This document shows, one piece after another, positions 52,733 through 61,403 of a stretch of 64,000 bases of DNA. Origin of the DNA: Flavobacterium croceum DSM 17960 (GTDB lineage: Bacteria; Bacteroidota; Bacteroidia; Flavobacteriales; Flavobacteriaceae). The DNA lies in assembly GCF_002917885.1 (NCBI RefSeq), contig NZ_PQNY01000007.1:62001-126000 (forward strand), written 5' to 3'. Every line of letters begins with the position of its first letter. Position 1 is the stretch's first letter. The notes under the pieces are model-generated. The model was not told the origin of the DNA and made no database searches. It saw only the letters and a program-made list of their open reading frames with translations. Made by a program: the position numbers and the translations under genes.

Positions 52733-53164
52733 TTATTCTTTATCGTTTTTAGATAAATCGACTACTTTATTTACAAAATCTTGTATTTCTACAGGTGGGT
52801 ATCCATGATCGAAAGATGCGTTTTCATAATCTTTATCTTGATAATGAATGGTAATATTTGCAAATGCGGCTCCATCATACTGGCGTTTTTTGGTTGGTCC
52901 TTCATAACTGCTAAAGTTTTCCAAATCTATTTTTGAAAATAAATTAACCAATTCATTCCAATCGTTATCAGCTATTTTACGTGTTTCTCCTAGCCCTTCA
53001 TCATTACGGTTTTTATTAATCGATATTTCTTGATTTTTAATGGTTATCTTTTGATAAAAACCTCGCGTAGTTGCTACATACGTTATGGTAGTATCTTGAA
53101 TATCTTTTTGGCTACATCCTTTTAACATTATTAAAGAAAGTATTAGTGTGATAATTGTTTTCAT
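52733..53164 (-). CDS. Small lipoprotein of unknown function
   Basis: A 143-residue protein with lipobox LMLKGC (C17). The mature part (TYVATTRGFYQKITIKNQ, ...DGAAFANITIHY, SFDHGYPP) looks like a compact beta-rich domain common in flavobacterial small lipoproteins; no function known. Sits between sufS and sufE. Confidence 0.75.
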   Translation of the reverse strand: MKTIITLILSLIMLKGCSQKDIQDTTITYVATTRGFYQKITIKNQEISINKNRNDEGLGETRKIADNDWNELVNLFSKIDLENFSSYEGPTKKRQYDGAAFANITIHYQDKDYENASFDHGYPPVEIQDFVNKVVDLSKNDKE

Positions 53165-53271
53165 ATGCTAGGTATTTATGTGTTTGTTCATGTTTGATGC
53201 GGTATTGCTTATTTTTTCAAAATATTTATGCTTGCAATTGTGTTTTTAATAGCGATTGTAAATCATTACCT

Positions 53272-54486
53272 TTAGCTTAACATCATTTTTGCTTTTTTTA
53301 GGGCTACAACCAGCATATCAATTTCTTCTTTAGTATTATAAAAAGCAAAACTTGCTCTTACTGTACCTGGTATATTAAAAAAGTCCATAATAGGCTGTGT
53401 GCAGTGATGACCTGTGCGCACCGCTATACCCATCTTATCTATAATTGTGCCAATATCGTACGGATGTATTGCATCTATAATAAACGATAGTACAGAGGCT
53501 TTTTGTTGAGCCGTGCCAATAATTTTTAAACCTTCTATTTCTAGGAGCTTTGTTGTGGCATATTCTAATAAATCTTTTTCATAAGACGCTATAGCATCAA
53601 AACCTATGGTGTTTAAATATTCTATTGCTGTACCAAGAGCAATACCAGCCTCTATATTGGGTGTTCCTGCTTCAAATTTATGAGGCAGGTCGGCATAGGT
53701 GGTTTTGTTAAAAGTAACTGTAGCAATCATTTCGCCTCCACCTTGATAAGGGGGTAGTTTTTGGAGCCATTCTTCTTTTCCATACAGAATGCCAACTCCT
53801 GTAGGAGCACACATTTTATGACCCGAAAAAACATAAAAATCGCAATCAAGTTCTTGTACATCTGGTTTTAAATGAGGTACTGCTTGGGCTCCGTCTATCA
53901 AAACTGCTGCGCCAAATTGGTGTGCTTTGTCTATAATATATTTTATGGGATTTATAGTTCCAAGTGCATTAGAAATATGATTTACAGCTACTATTTTGGT
54001 TTTGTTGGATATTTGTTTTTCAAAATCGCTTAAAATAAGTTCTCCGTTTTCGTTAATAGGAATTACTTTAAGCAAAGCTCCTGTGCGCTCGCAAAGCATT
54101 TGCCAAGGCACAATATTACTGTGATGTTCTAAAGCTGAGATAAGTATTTCATCATCTTTTTGTAAATACTTTGTAAAACCATTTGCCACAGCATTAATAC
54201 CATGTGTTGTACCTGCTGTAAAAATTACTTCATAATTATGTTTGGCATTGATATGTTTTTGCACAATGTTTCGTGCATTTTCATACGCATCGGTAGCCTT
54301 TTGACTTAATGTATGAACGCCTCTATGTATATTAGCGTTAATTTCTGTGTAATATTTTTGAATAGCATCTAGCACCACTTTGGGTTTTTGAGAAGTGGCT
54401 CCGTTATCAAAATAAACGAGGGGCTTGCCATTTACTTGCTGTGATAGCAAAGGAAAATCGGCTCTTATTTGGTCTATATCAAACAT
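53272..54486 (-). CDS. sufS: Cysteine desulfurase SufS
   Basis: A 404-residue PLP enzyme (group II NifS) liberating sulfur from cysteine. PLP-lysine K224 in FSGHKMCAPTG, catalytic C362 in RTGHHCTQP, HHSNIVPW and the DGAQAVPHL aspartate all present. First gene of the minus-strand suf-associated run; sufBCD are not in the window. It has a strong promoter, and its leader contains a perfect dyad. Confidence 0.97.
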   Translation of the reverse strand: MFDIDQIRADFPLLSQQVNGKPLVYFDNGATSQKPKVVLDAIQKYYTEINANIHRGVHTLSQKATDAYENARNIVQKHINAKHNYEVIFTAGTTHGINAVANGFTKYLQKDDEILISALEHHSNIVPWQMLCERTGALLKVIPINENGELILSDFEKQISNKTKIVAVNHISNALGTINPIKYIIDKAHQFGAAVLIDGAQAVPHLKPDVQELDCDFYVFSGHKMCAPTGVGILYGKEEWLQKLPPYQGGGEMIATVTFNKTTYADLPHKFEAGTPNIEAGIALGTAIEYLNTIGFDAIASYEKDLLEYATTKLLEIEGLKIIGTAQQKASVLSFIIDAIHPYDIGTIIDKMGIAVRTGHHCTQPIMDFFNIPGTVRASFAFYNTKEEIDMLVVALKKAKMMLS

Positions 54487-54488
54487 GT

Positions 54489-54509
54489 TATTTAGAAAAA
54501 TTCTAAATA
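54489..54509. promoter_or_regulatory. Dyad in the sufS leader, candidate operator
   Basis: A perfect 9-bp inverted repeat TATTTAGAA-AAA-TTCTAAATA sits between the sufS -7 element and its ATG. Position fits repression of suf transcription; the regulator is unknown and I do not match it to a named box. Confidence 0.5.
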
Positions 54510-54537
54510 CAAAGATAGTAATTTTAGTTTTTTACAA
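54510..54537 (-). promoter_or_regulatory. Promoter for sufS
   Basis: Minus-strand TTG (54535-54537), a 17-nt spacer, then TATCTTTG (54510-54517), a full match to the Bacteroidota -33/-7 pattern, 23 nt before the ATG. Confidence 0.65.
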
Positions 54538-54548
54538 GCAATAGAACG

Positions 54549-55718
54549 TTAATAACTTTCGCCGCTACCACCGCCGCTAAATCCACCGCCACCAAACTCC
54601 ATAGGTGATTCTTGTTTTAATGTGGTTGTAGTATCTATTTGGTGTAATAATAGTATATTTTTTAAAACATCAAAAGTCATCGGATTTATACTTTTATCGG
54701 GTAAGAAAGTAAATCCTTTTCTGTTATTTTTTATTTTTTGTATTAAAATGTAAGCTATAGAAAACAATACAACACCTGCAAGTATAAGTGCATATTCTGG
54801 TTCTAAAACAGCGTAGTAATATCTAATGGTGAGCACACTTAATGCAAAACAAAACACACTAATCCAAAGCATATAACGGTCTTTTGTTTTTAGAGCCCAA
54901 TAAAAAATCATGATAGGAATCAAAAATGTAAGTACATAAAACAATATAGCAAAAGGAATGTCGCTATTGGGCTTTATTTCCAAATTCATAAAAGAAATCG
55001 CAACTTCTCTCACTGTATAATAATTAATAGAAACATAGGCTATTAAGACCGAAGAGTATTTAACTACGTGTAAAACATTTTGGTATAAATAACCCGATTC
55101 TTTCTTTGTAAAAACAAAGTATAGCCAAAGAAATAAAACGGAAACAAGTACTAGGAGTATCGGAAGCAAAAAAGGATTTAGTAATTTTTCTTCCAATACA
55201 AGGTATGATATAAAACTTACAACACCTAGCATTGTTAAAAATACACTCGGTGTATGCACATATCTTACAACACAAAAAATGCCAGATAAACTATAAACAA
55301 GTAATCCGAAAGCAACACTTTCTGTATATATACCAAATGAAAGGGCTGTAAATAAGTGTGCTCCCATTACGAATGAATCATCAAAACCAAATGCAAAGTA
55401 ATTATTTCTATAAGCAATTTCTGATGCTCCATAACAAATTACAGCATACACAAAAAGCATTGCTTTATAAGACTCATTGCTTTCGGTAAAACCAGCAAAA
55501 ATAAATAGAGATAGTATGCCAAATAGAGAAGAAAGCAAAAATAATCCTAACAGAAAAAACCCAATTCTTACCAAAATATTAGTATTTGTTTTAGTAATAA
55601 CAAAATCTTGAACTGCTTTACTATATTGAATATCCGAAATGAGCATATTGCTTTTTAGCTCTTTTAAATCTTCTACCAAAAAAAGATTTTTTATCAGGTT
55701 GTAATTAAGCTTCGTCAT
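54549..55718 (-). CDS. Polytopic membrane protein (DUF4401-like) with Gly/Ser-rich C-terminus
   Basis: A 389-residue inner-membrane protein with an N-terminal soluble helix region (about 1-45) and about 10 TM segments. A cytoplasmic tail of about 50 residues ends in FGGGGFSGGGSGESY. It resembles the DUF4401 partner of DUF2157 proteins. Start at ATG 55718 (MTKLNYNLIKNLFL) overlaps the upstream DUF2157-like gene by 14 nt; an ATG at 55730 is also possible. Overlap indicates translational coupling. Role unknown. Confidence 0.75.
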   Translation of the reverse strand: MTKLNYNLIKNLFLVEDLKELKSNMLISDIQYSKAVQDFVITKTNTNILVRIGFFLLGLFLLSSLFGILSLFIFAGFTESNESYKAMLFVYAVICYGASEIAYRNNYFAFGFDDSFVMGAHLFTALSFGIYTESVAFGLLVYSLSGIFCVVRYVHTPSVFLTMLGVVSFISYLVLEEKLLNPFLLPILLVLVSVLFLWLYFVFTKKESGYLYQNVLHVVKYSSVLIAYVSINYYTVREVAISFMNLEIKPNSDIPFAILFYVLTFLIPIMIFYWALKTKDRYMLWISVFCFALSVLTIRYYYAVLEPEYALILAGVVLFSIAYILIQKIKNNRKGFTFLPDKSINPMTFDVLKNILLLHQIDTTTTLKQESPMEFGGGGFSGGGSGESY

Positions 55719-56694
55719 GTTTGTGTGCATTAAATTTTTTAACAGCTTTTATAAAAAACACTATAGAAGCCAACAAATAAAAAGGCGTACAATACAATAC
55801 TAACGCTGCCAAAAAATCTGTACTATACAAAATGGCTACGAGAATTTGGTTAAAGCCGATATAACCATATAATAGCGTAAATACATACAGTGCTATAGAT
55901 TTGTATTGAAAACTTTTTTGGTAAAAATAATATGTGCTTGCAAGTAAAACTAAACAACACAACCACCAATATATATCGAAATTTAAACCACTTATACAAG
56001 CTACATTTATAATATGTACGGCAAACATTAAAAATACAAATCCAAAATGTAATTTAATTTTTGTTTTTACGGTAAAATACTCCCAAACCAATAAGATTAT
56101 TCCAAATAAAATCGCAGAAAAAAGCACAGTCGTTTCATCTGTAAAACTTCCGTTAATAAATACATAAGAACTTAAACTTAAACCTACAAAAGTGGCAAAA
56201 GAACTTATACTGACTGTTAATGCGCTTGTGCTGTCAAAATAATACGCCATTATAACAGAAAAAATTCCTGCTAATAGACTAGAAACATTATAATTAGTAT
56301 ATTCTAATTTTAAATTATACTGAAAATAACCAATAAAAATGCACCCTAGCAAAGTAGTTAAAGTAACTAAGTAATCATACAAAGGATTTTTAAAGAAAAA
56401 CTGTTCTTTTTGAAAACCATTAGCTTTTTTATAAGCAAAATAAAAACAAGCAACAGTACACACAAACAATGCAATTAATAATATTTGATGACCTATTGAA
56501 TCTATGTTTTTATAAACTAAAACCCCTATCCCTGAAGTAAAAAATAAAACCGATACCGAAATTAGAAAAAGCAGTTCATTTCTTAGAGAAAACAGCCCCA
56601 ATTTATTATAGCCGTCTATGGCATCTTTTTGTTTTTGAGTCAAAATATTTTTGGAAACAAAATACTGTAAAGCATATTCTTTAAAAAAACTCAT
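55705..56694 (-). CDS. DUF2157-like polytopic membrane protein
   Basis: A 329-residue protein with a soluble N-terminal helix-turn region (VSKNILTQKQKDAIDGYNKL, about 14-35) and about 10 TM helices. Such N-terminal segments with a tandem membrane body are typical of DUF2157. Start at ATG 56694; the longer frame begins with TTG at 56703. It is the first gene of a two-gene unit with the DUF4401-like protein. The two probably form one membrane complex of unknown function. Confidence 0.78.
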   Translation of the reverse strand: MSFFKEYALQYFVSKNILTQKQKDAIDGYNKLGLFSLRNELLFLISVSVLFFTSGIGVLVYKNIDSIGHQILLIALFVCTVACFYFAYKKANGFQKEQFFFKNPLYDYLVTLTTLLGCIFIGYFQYNLKLEYTNYNVSSLLAGIFSVIMAYYFDSTSALTVSISSFATFVGLSLSSYVFINGSFTDETTVLFSAILFGIILLVWEYFTVKTKIKLHFGFVFLMFAVHIINVACISGLNFDIYWWLCCLVLLASTYYFYQKSFQYKSIALYVFTLLYGYIGFNQILVAILYSTDFLAALVLYCTPFYLLASIVFFIKAVKKFNAHKHDEA

Positions 56695-56710
56695 ACTTAT
56701 CAACTTTAAC

Positions 56711-56718
56711 CAAAGATA
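56711..56718 (-). promoter_or_regulatory. Promoter -7 element for the DUF2157-like gene (TATCTTTG)
   Basis: Exact minus-strand TAnnTTTG, 16 nt before the ATG at 56694. Confidence 0.5.
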
Positions 56719-56785
56719 GAAATAAAATGCAAAATCTTGTATAAAACTTAGTATCTTGCTACAATTATATTAACGTATGTTTTTT

Positions 56786-58138
56786 ATGAAAAAATTCTTA
56801 AAATACTTTGGCTTTGGGGTACTTATTTTTATTATTTATTTTGTAATTACCAGTTATCCAAAGCTAGATTTAATTTCTGGTTTTGCTTCAAAAAGCGTGG
56901 CATCGGCACATTTTATAGACAACAGACCTTTGAATCTTATAGAAAAAACAGACAATGACATTCCATTAGTAAAAAAAGCCTCAAACAGCATTGATGATAA
57001 AAATTTATGGGCAACTTCTTCTGTATTTGGACTCAAAGAAAGAAAAGCAATTTATAGAAAAGGCTTGGGTTGCACACTTATTGACGATACTTTTGATGTT
57101 AATGCACCTTATTTGGTTCCACATAGAGCCACAACAAAAACTTTATTATTTCCAAAAGGAAATGTAAAAAAAGATACTGTTTTTGCAAATATTGATTATA
57201 AAAAACTTCAAACAGCACTCAATAATGCGTTTGATGCCAAAGGAAAATCGACAAAAAAAACCCGTTCTGTTTTGGTAGTATATAACGATCATATTATTGC
57301 AGAAAAATATGCAGAAGGCTTTAACGAAAACTCCAAAATATTAGGTTGGTCTATGACAAAAAGCCTTACAGCCACCTTGTACGGTATATTACAACATCAA
57401 AATAAAATAAACATTACAAACCCTGTAAATTTAGCCGAATGGCAAAAAGACGAGCGTAAAAACATTACTTACAACGATTTACTACACATGAATTCTGGCT
57501 TAGAATGGGAAGAAGATTACACAAAAATTTCCGATGTAACACAAATGCTCTTTTTAGCCAAAAACATGGGGCAAGTACAAGCGGAAAAACCTAGCGTTGG
57601 AAAACCAAATCAAACATGGAACTATTCATCGGGAACAACCAATTTGCTTAGCTTATTATTAAGAAAACAATTCAAAACTCATCAAGAATATTTAGATTTT
57701 TGGTACAGTGCTTTACTAGACAAAATAGGCATGAACTCTGCTTTGGTAGAAGTTGATATGGCAGGCAATTATGTTGGATCGTCTTATGGCTGGGCAACCA
57801 CTCGCGATTGGGCAAAGTTTGGATTACTCTATCTACATAAAGGAAACTGGTTTGGCGAACAAATTTTTTCTCCAGAGTGGGCAAAATATGTAGCAACACC
57901 TACACCTACTTCTGGCAATAGGTATGGTGCACATTTTTGGCTTAATGCTGGCGGAAAATTTCCAAATGTACCCAAAGAAATGTATTATTGTAGTGGATAT
58001 CAAGGTCAAATGGTTGCTATTTTTCCAAATCATAATCTCGTTATCGTGCGAATGGGAACTAGCGAAGATTTTGATTTTGATACACTATTAAGCGAAATAA
58101 TTAAAAGTATAAAACCAGAAAACACCAAATTGAAATGA
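56786..58138 (+). CDS. Membrane-anchored serine hydrolase, class C beta-lactamase-like
   Basis: A 450-residue protein with an N-terminal signal anchor (about 4-24) and a penicillin-binding/beta-lactamase fold. SxxK is SMTK (W-SMTKSLTATLYG), YxN-like YSS (WNYSSGTTN), and a late SGYQGQ in place of KTG. These are features of the esterase/DD-peptidase side of the family (6-aminohexanoate hydrolase and EstB relatives) rather than a true beta-lactamase. Substrate unknown. An ATG 9 nt upstream (56777) is equally possible. It overlaps the dGTPase start by 4 nt (ATGA). Confidence 0.88.
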   Translation: MKKFLKYFGFGVLIFIIYFVITSYPKLDLISGFASKSVASAHFIDNRPLNLIEKTDNDIPLVKKASNSIDDKNLWATSSVFGLKERKAIYRKGLGCTLIDDTFDVNAPYLVPHRATTKTLLFPKGNVKKDTVFANIDYKKLQTALNNAFDAKGKSTKKTRSVLVVYNDHIIAEKYAEGFNENSKILGWSMTKSLTATLYGILQHQNKINITNPVNLAEWQKDERKNITYNDLLHMNSGLEWEEDYTKISDVTQMLFLAKNMGQVQAEKPSVGKPNQTWNYSSGTTNLLSLLLRKQFKTHQEYLDFWYSALLDKIGMNSALVEVDMAGNYVGSSYGWATTRDWAKFGLLYLHKGNWFGEQIFSPEWAKYVATPTPTSGNRYGAHFWLNAGGKFPNVPKEMYYCSGYQGQMVAIFPNHNLVIVRMGTSEDFDFDTLLSEIIKSIKPENTKLK

Positions 58139-59472
58139 TGCAATGGGAAAAACTCTTGTCACTAAAAAGACAAGGAGATAAAAACAAAAGATTACGCATA
58201 AAGCAAGATGATTTAAGGCTTGGTTTTGATGTAGATTATGATCGTATCATTTTTTCGGCTGCTTTTAGAAGTTTGCAAGACAAAACACAAGTAATTCCTT
58301 TATCTAAAACCGATTTTGTACATACACGCCTTACCCACAGTTTGGAAGTTTCTGTTGTAGGGCGCTCTTTGGGTAGATTGGCCGGAAAAAAAATTCTTGA
58401 AAAATATTCCTATCTACAAGAAGAATATGGCTACCAAGCTACCGACTTTGGTACTATTGTAGCAGCAGCAGCACTAGCCCACGACATTGGTAATCCGCCT
58501 TTTGGTCATTCTGGAGAAAAAGCCATTGGTGAATATTTTTCTATTGGAAACGGACAAAAATTTAAAGATAATCTTACCCCAAAACAATGGCAAGACCTCA
58601 TTGATTTTGAAGGAAATGCTAATGGTTTTTCTGTGCTTTCGGGCAGCAGACCTGGCGTAGAAGGTGGATTAAGGTTGTCTTATGCTACCTTGGGTGCTTT
58701 TATGAAATACCCAAAAGAAAGTTTGCCTAAAAAACCTACTACTGCCATTGCCGACAAAAAATATGGTTTTTTTCAAACAGATAAAGATTTTTTTATAGAT
58801 GTTGCCCAAGAATTAGGACTCATTTATAACAAAACGGGAGAAGATATTGGTTACGAAAGACATCCATTGGCATATTTAGTAGAAGCCGCCGATGATATTT
58901 GTTATACCATTATTGATTTTGAAGATGGGATAAACTTAGGTTTGATTTCTGAAGATTTTGCATTAGAATATTTTATCAAATTAGTAAAAGGCACTATAGA
59001 TACGCATAAATATAACTTGTTGCAAAACAAAGAAGACCGAATTAGTTATTTACGTGCCTTGGCTATTGGAAATTTAATACAAGATGCTGTTTCTATTTTT
59101 ATAGAAAATGAAGAAGAAATAGTAAAAGGAAAATTTCCTTACGCCTTAATGGATAAGTCTCAATACAAAGCGCAAATGAAAGACATTATTACATTAAGCG
59201 TAGAAAAAATTTACCGAAGCCAAGAAGTTGTAGAAAAAGAAATAAAAGGATATCAGGTAATAAACACATTATTAGACGCTTTTATTACAGCCTACAATAA
59301 TGAATATGAAAATAAAGCGACGAACTTTGATAATTTATTACTAAAAATACTTCCCGAAAAACATTTAGTAGAAAAAGAAAGTCTTTATGAACGATTATTA
59401 CACATTTGTCATTTTGTATCGATGCTTACCGATGGAAAGGCTCTTATGTTTTATAAAATGATTAAAGAATAA
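58135..59472 (+). CDS. dgt: Deoxyguanosinetriphosphate triphosphohydrolase family protein
   Basis: A 445-residue HD-domain enzyme splitting dGTP (and perhaps other dNTPs) to nucleoside and triphosphate. HD ligands: H68 (TRLTHSLEV), H116-D117 (LAHDIGNPPFGHSGE), and the late Asp in EAADDICYT. An insertion between the HD halves is characteristic of the dGTPase type. The start ATG overlaps the hydrolase stop; a second ATG follows immediately. dGTPases may serve in dNTP balance or phage defence. It is convergent with dxs, 6 nt apart, no hairpin. Confidence 0.92.
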   Translation: MMQWEKLLSLKRQGDKNKRLRIKQDDLRLGFDVDYDRIIFSAAFRSLQDKTQVIPLSKTDFVHTRLTHSLEVSVVGRSLGRLAGKKILEKYSYLQEEYGYQATDFGTIVAAAALAHDIGNPPFGHSGEKAIGEYFSIGNGQKFKDNLTPKQWQDLIDFEGNANGFSVLSGSRPGVEGGLRLSYATLGAFMKYPKESLPKKPTTAIADKKYGFFQTDKDFFIDVAQELGLIYNKTGEDIGYERHPLAYLVEAADDICYTIIDFEDGINLGLISEDFALEYFIKLVKGTIDTHKYNLLQNKEDRISYLRALAIGNLIQDAVSIFIENEEEIVKGKFPYALMDKSQYKAQMKDIITLSVEKIYRSQEVVEKEIKGYQVINTLLDAFITAYNNEYENKATNFDNLLLKILPEKHLVEKESLYERLLHICHFVSMLTDGKALMFYKMIKE

Positions 59473-59478
59473 TTTATT

Positions 59479-61257
59479 TTACAAAAATTCTTGCAATACC
59501 TCAGCAATGCTTGTTACATCAATATCACATATTTGTTGTAGTTGAGCAATGGTTCCATGTTCTACAAAAAGGTCGGGAACACCCAAATTTTTTACTACAA
59601 CTTTGTATTTATTTTTATGTGCAAACCTAGATATTTCTGAGCCAAACCCACCAATTATTACACCATCTTCTACTGTAACTACAGTGGTACAAGTAGTAAA
59701 AACATGGTGCAAAGTTTCTTCGTCTACTGGTTTTATAAATCCAAAATGATAATGTGCAATTTTTTCTTTTTCTGCTAATGAGTCAATAGCTAAATTAACA
59801 TTATTAGCCATAACACCCGTAGATAGTACTGCTATATTTGTACCCTTTTTCAAACAAATAGCTTTTCCTATTTCTACAACTGCAAAATCATTTGCATTTA
59901 CAGAAAAATGTGGTAAAAAACCTCTACCTCTAGGGTAACGTATGGCAATAGGTTGGCTTAAACCCAATGAAGCTGTATAAAGTATGTTTTGCAATGCTAA
60001 TTCATCTTTGGGAGCAAAAACAATAAGGTTTGGAATACAATTTAAGTAAGCCAAATCAAAAACACCATGATGTGTCGCGCCGTCTTCTCCAACAAGCCCA
60101 GCTCTATCCAAACAAAATATTACAGGCAAATTTTGCAATGCTACATCATGTATAACTTGGTCGTATGCACGTTGCAGAAATGTAGAGTAAATAGCGCAAA
60201 ACACAACCATGCCTTGTGTTGCCATTCCTGCCGAAAGAGTTACCGCATGTTGCTCGGCAATACCTACATCAAAAGCTCTTTCTGGAAAAGCATCCATAAA
60301 CATTTTCATAGAGCTACCAGTAGGCATAGCGGGCGTTACACCTACAATTTTTACATTTATTTGTGCCAAACTCAACAATGTTTCTCCAAAAACATCCTGA
60401 AATTTCATTGGCAAATGGTTCTCTTCTTTTGGATATAATTTGCCCGTTAATGCATCAAACTTGCCTGGTGCATGGTAAACAACTTGATTTTCTTCGGCGA
60501 GTTGTAACCCTTTACCCTTGGTAGTTATTACGTGTAAAATTTTTGGCCCTTTTTTGTTTTTTAATAGTTCGAGTTCGGCAATCAAGCTTTCAATATCATG
60601 CCCGTTTATTGGCCCCGAATAATGAAATTTTAAGGCTGTAAATACATTATTTTCGGCGGCTTTATTTTGTTGTTTAATCTCTGTTAAATAATGTTTTAAA
60701 GCACCAACACTCGGGTCGATACCCATAGCATTATCATTAAGCACAATTAAAATATCTGTTTCTGTATCGCCTGCATGGTTAAGTGCTTCAAAAGCCATAC
60801 CGCTAGCAATACTCGCATCGCCAATTACAGCGATATGTTGCTTGAATTCATTTTTTATTTTTGAGGCCAATGCCATACCTAATACCGCAGATATAGAGGT
60901 AGAAGAATGCCCTACGCCAAATGTATCGTAGATGCTTTCTGTTCTTTTTGGAAAACCAGATATGCCGTGCAGTTTTCTGTTGGTATAAAATACATCTTTT
61001 CTTTCGGTGAGTATTTTGTGTACATAAGCTTGATGCCCTACGTCCCAAACGAGTAAATCTTTAGGCGTATTAAAAACATAATGCAAGGCTATGGTAAGTT
61101 CTACTACACCTAGGCTTGCTCCAAGATGTCCTTCGTGTTCTGAAACAATTTTTATAATAAAATCTCTCAACTCTTGAGCCAAATGAGGCAATTGAGAAAT
61201 ATCGAGCTTTCTTAAATCGGAAGGACTGTTTATATTTTGTAGTAGACTGTTTTTCAT
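59479..61257 (-). CDS. dxs: 1-deoxy-D-xylulose-5-phosphate synthase
   Basis: A 592-residue thiamine-diphosphate enzyme, first step of the MEP isoprenoid pathway. The ThDP motif runs from GDASIASGMAFEALNHAG (146-163) to NDN (174-176); DVGHQAYVHKILTER and the pyrimidine-domain VGIAEQHAVTLSAGMA are present, as is the transketolase C-terminal domain. Length is normal for Bacteroidota DXS. A good promoter lies 14 nt upstream. Confidence 0.97.
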   Translation of the reverse strand: MKNSLLQNINSPSDLRKLDISQLPHLAQELRDFIIKIVSEHEGHLGASLGVVELTIALHYVFNTPKDLLVWDVGHQAYVHKILTERKDVFYTNRKLHGISGFPKRTESIYDTFGVGHSSTSISAVLGMALASKIKNEFKQHIAVIGDASIASGMAFEALNHAGDTETDILIVLNDNAMGIDPSVGALKHYLTEIKQQNKAAENNVFTALKFHYSGPINGHDIESLIAELELLKNKKGPKILHVITTKGKGLQLAEENQVVYHAPGKFDALTGKLYPKEENHLPMKFQDVFGETLLSLAQINVKIVGVTPAMPTGSSMKMFMDAFPERAFDVGIAEQHAVTLSAGMATQGMVVFCAIYSTFLQRAYDQVIHDVALQNLPVIFCLDRAGLVGEDGATHHGVFDLAYLNCIPNLIVFAPKDELALQNILYTASLGLSQPIAIRYPRGRGFLPHFSVNANDFAVVEIGKAICLKKGTNIAVLSTGVMANNVNLAIDSLAEKEKIAHYHFGFIKPVDEETLHHVFTTCTTVVTVEDGVIIGGFGSEISRFAHKNKYKVVVKNLGVPDLFVEHGTIAQLQQICDIDVTSIAEVLQEFL

Positions 61258-61270
61258 TTGAAATAAAACA

Positions 61271-61299
61271 CAAATTTACATTTTTAAAATCTAAATCAA
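61271..61299 (-). promoter_or_regulatory. Promoter for dxs
   Basis: Minus-strand TTG (61297-61299), an 18-nt spacer, then TAAATTTG (61271-61278); full -33/-7 match, with the -7 element ending 13 nt before the ATG, implying a leader of about 7 nt. Confidence 0.65.
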
Positions 61300-61340
61300 T
61301 AAGATGTGTTTTAATGCTTTGTTTTAATCTAAAAAAAATA

Positions 61341-61361
61341 CCCCAAAAATAAATTTTGGGG
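61341..61361 (-). terminator. Terminator after the RND permease gene
   Basis: An 8-bp stem CCCCAAAA / TTTTGGGG with a 5-nt loop; on the minus strand it is followed by TATTTTTTTT. Confidence 0.9.
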
Positions 61362-61403
61362 CATTTTCAAATTAAAATTTAGAAACAATTATAATTAAGG
61401 CAA

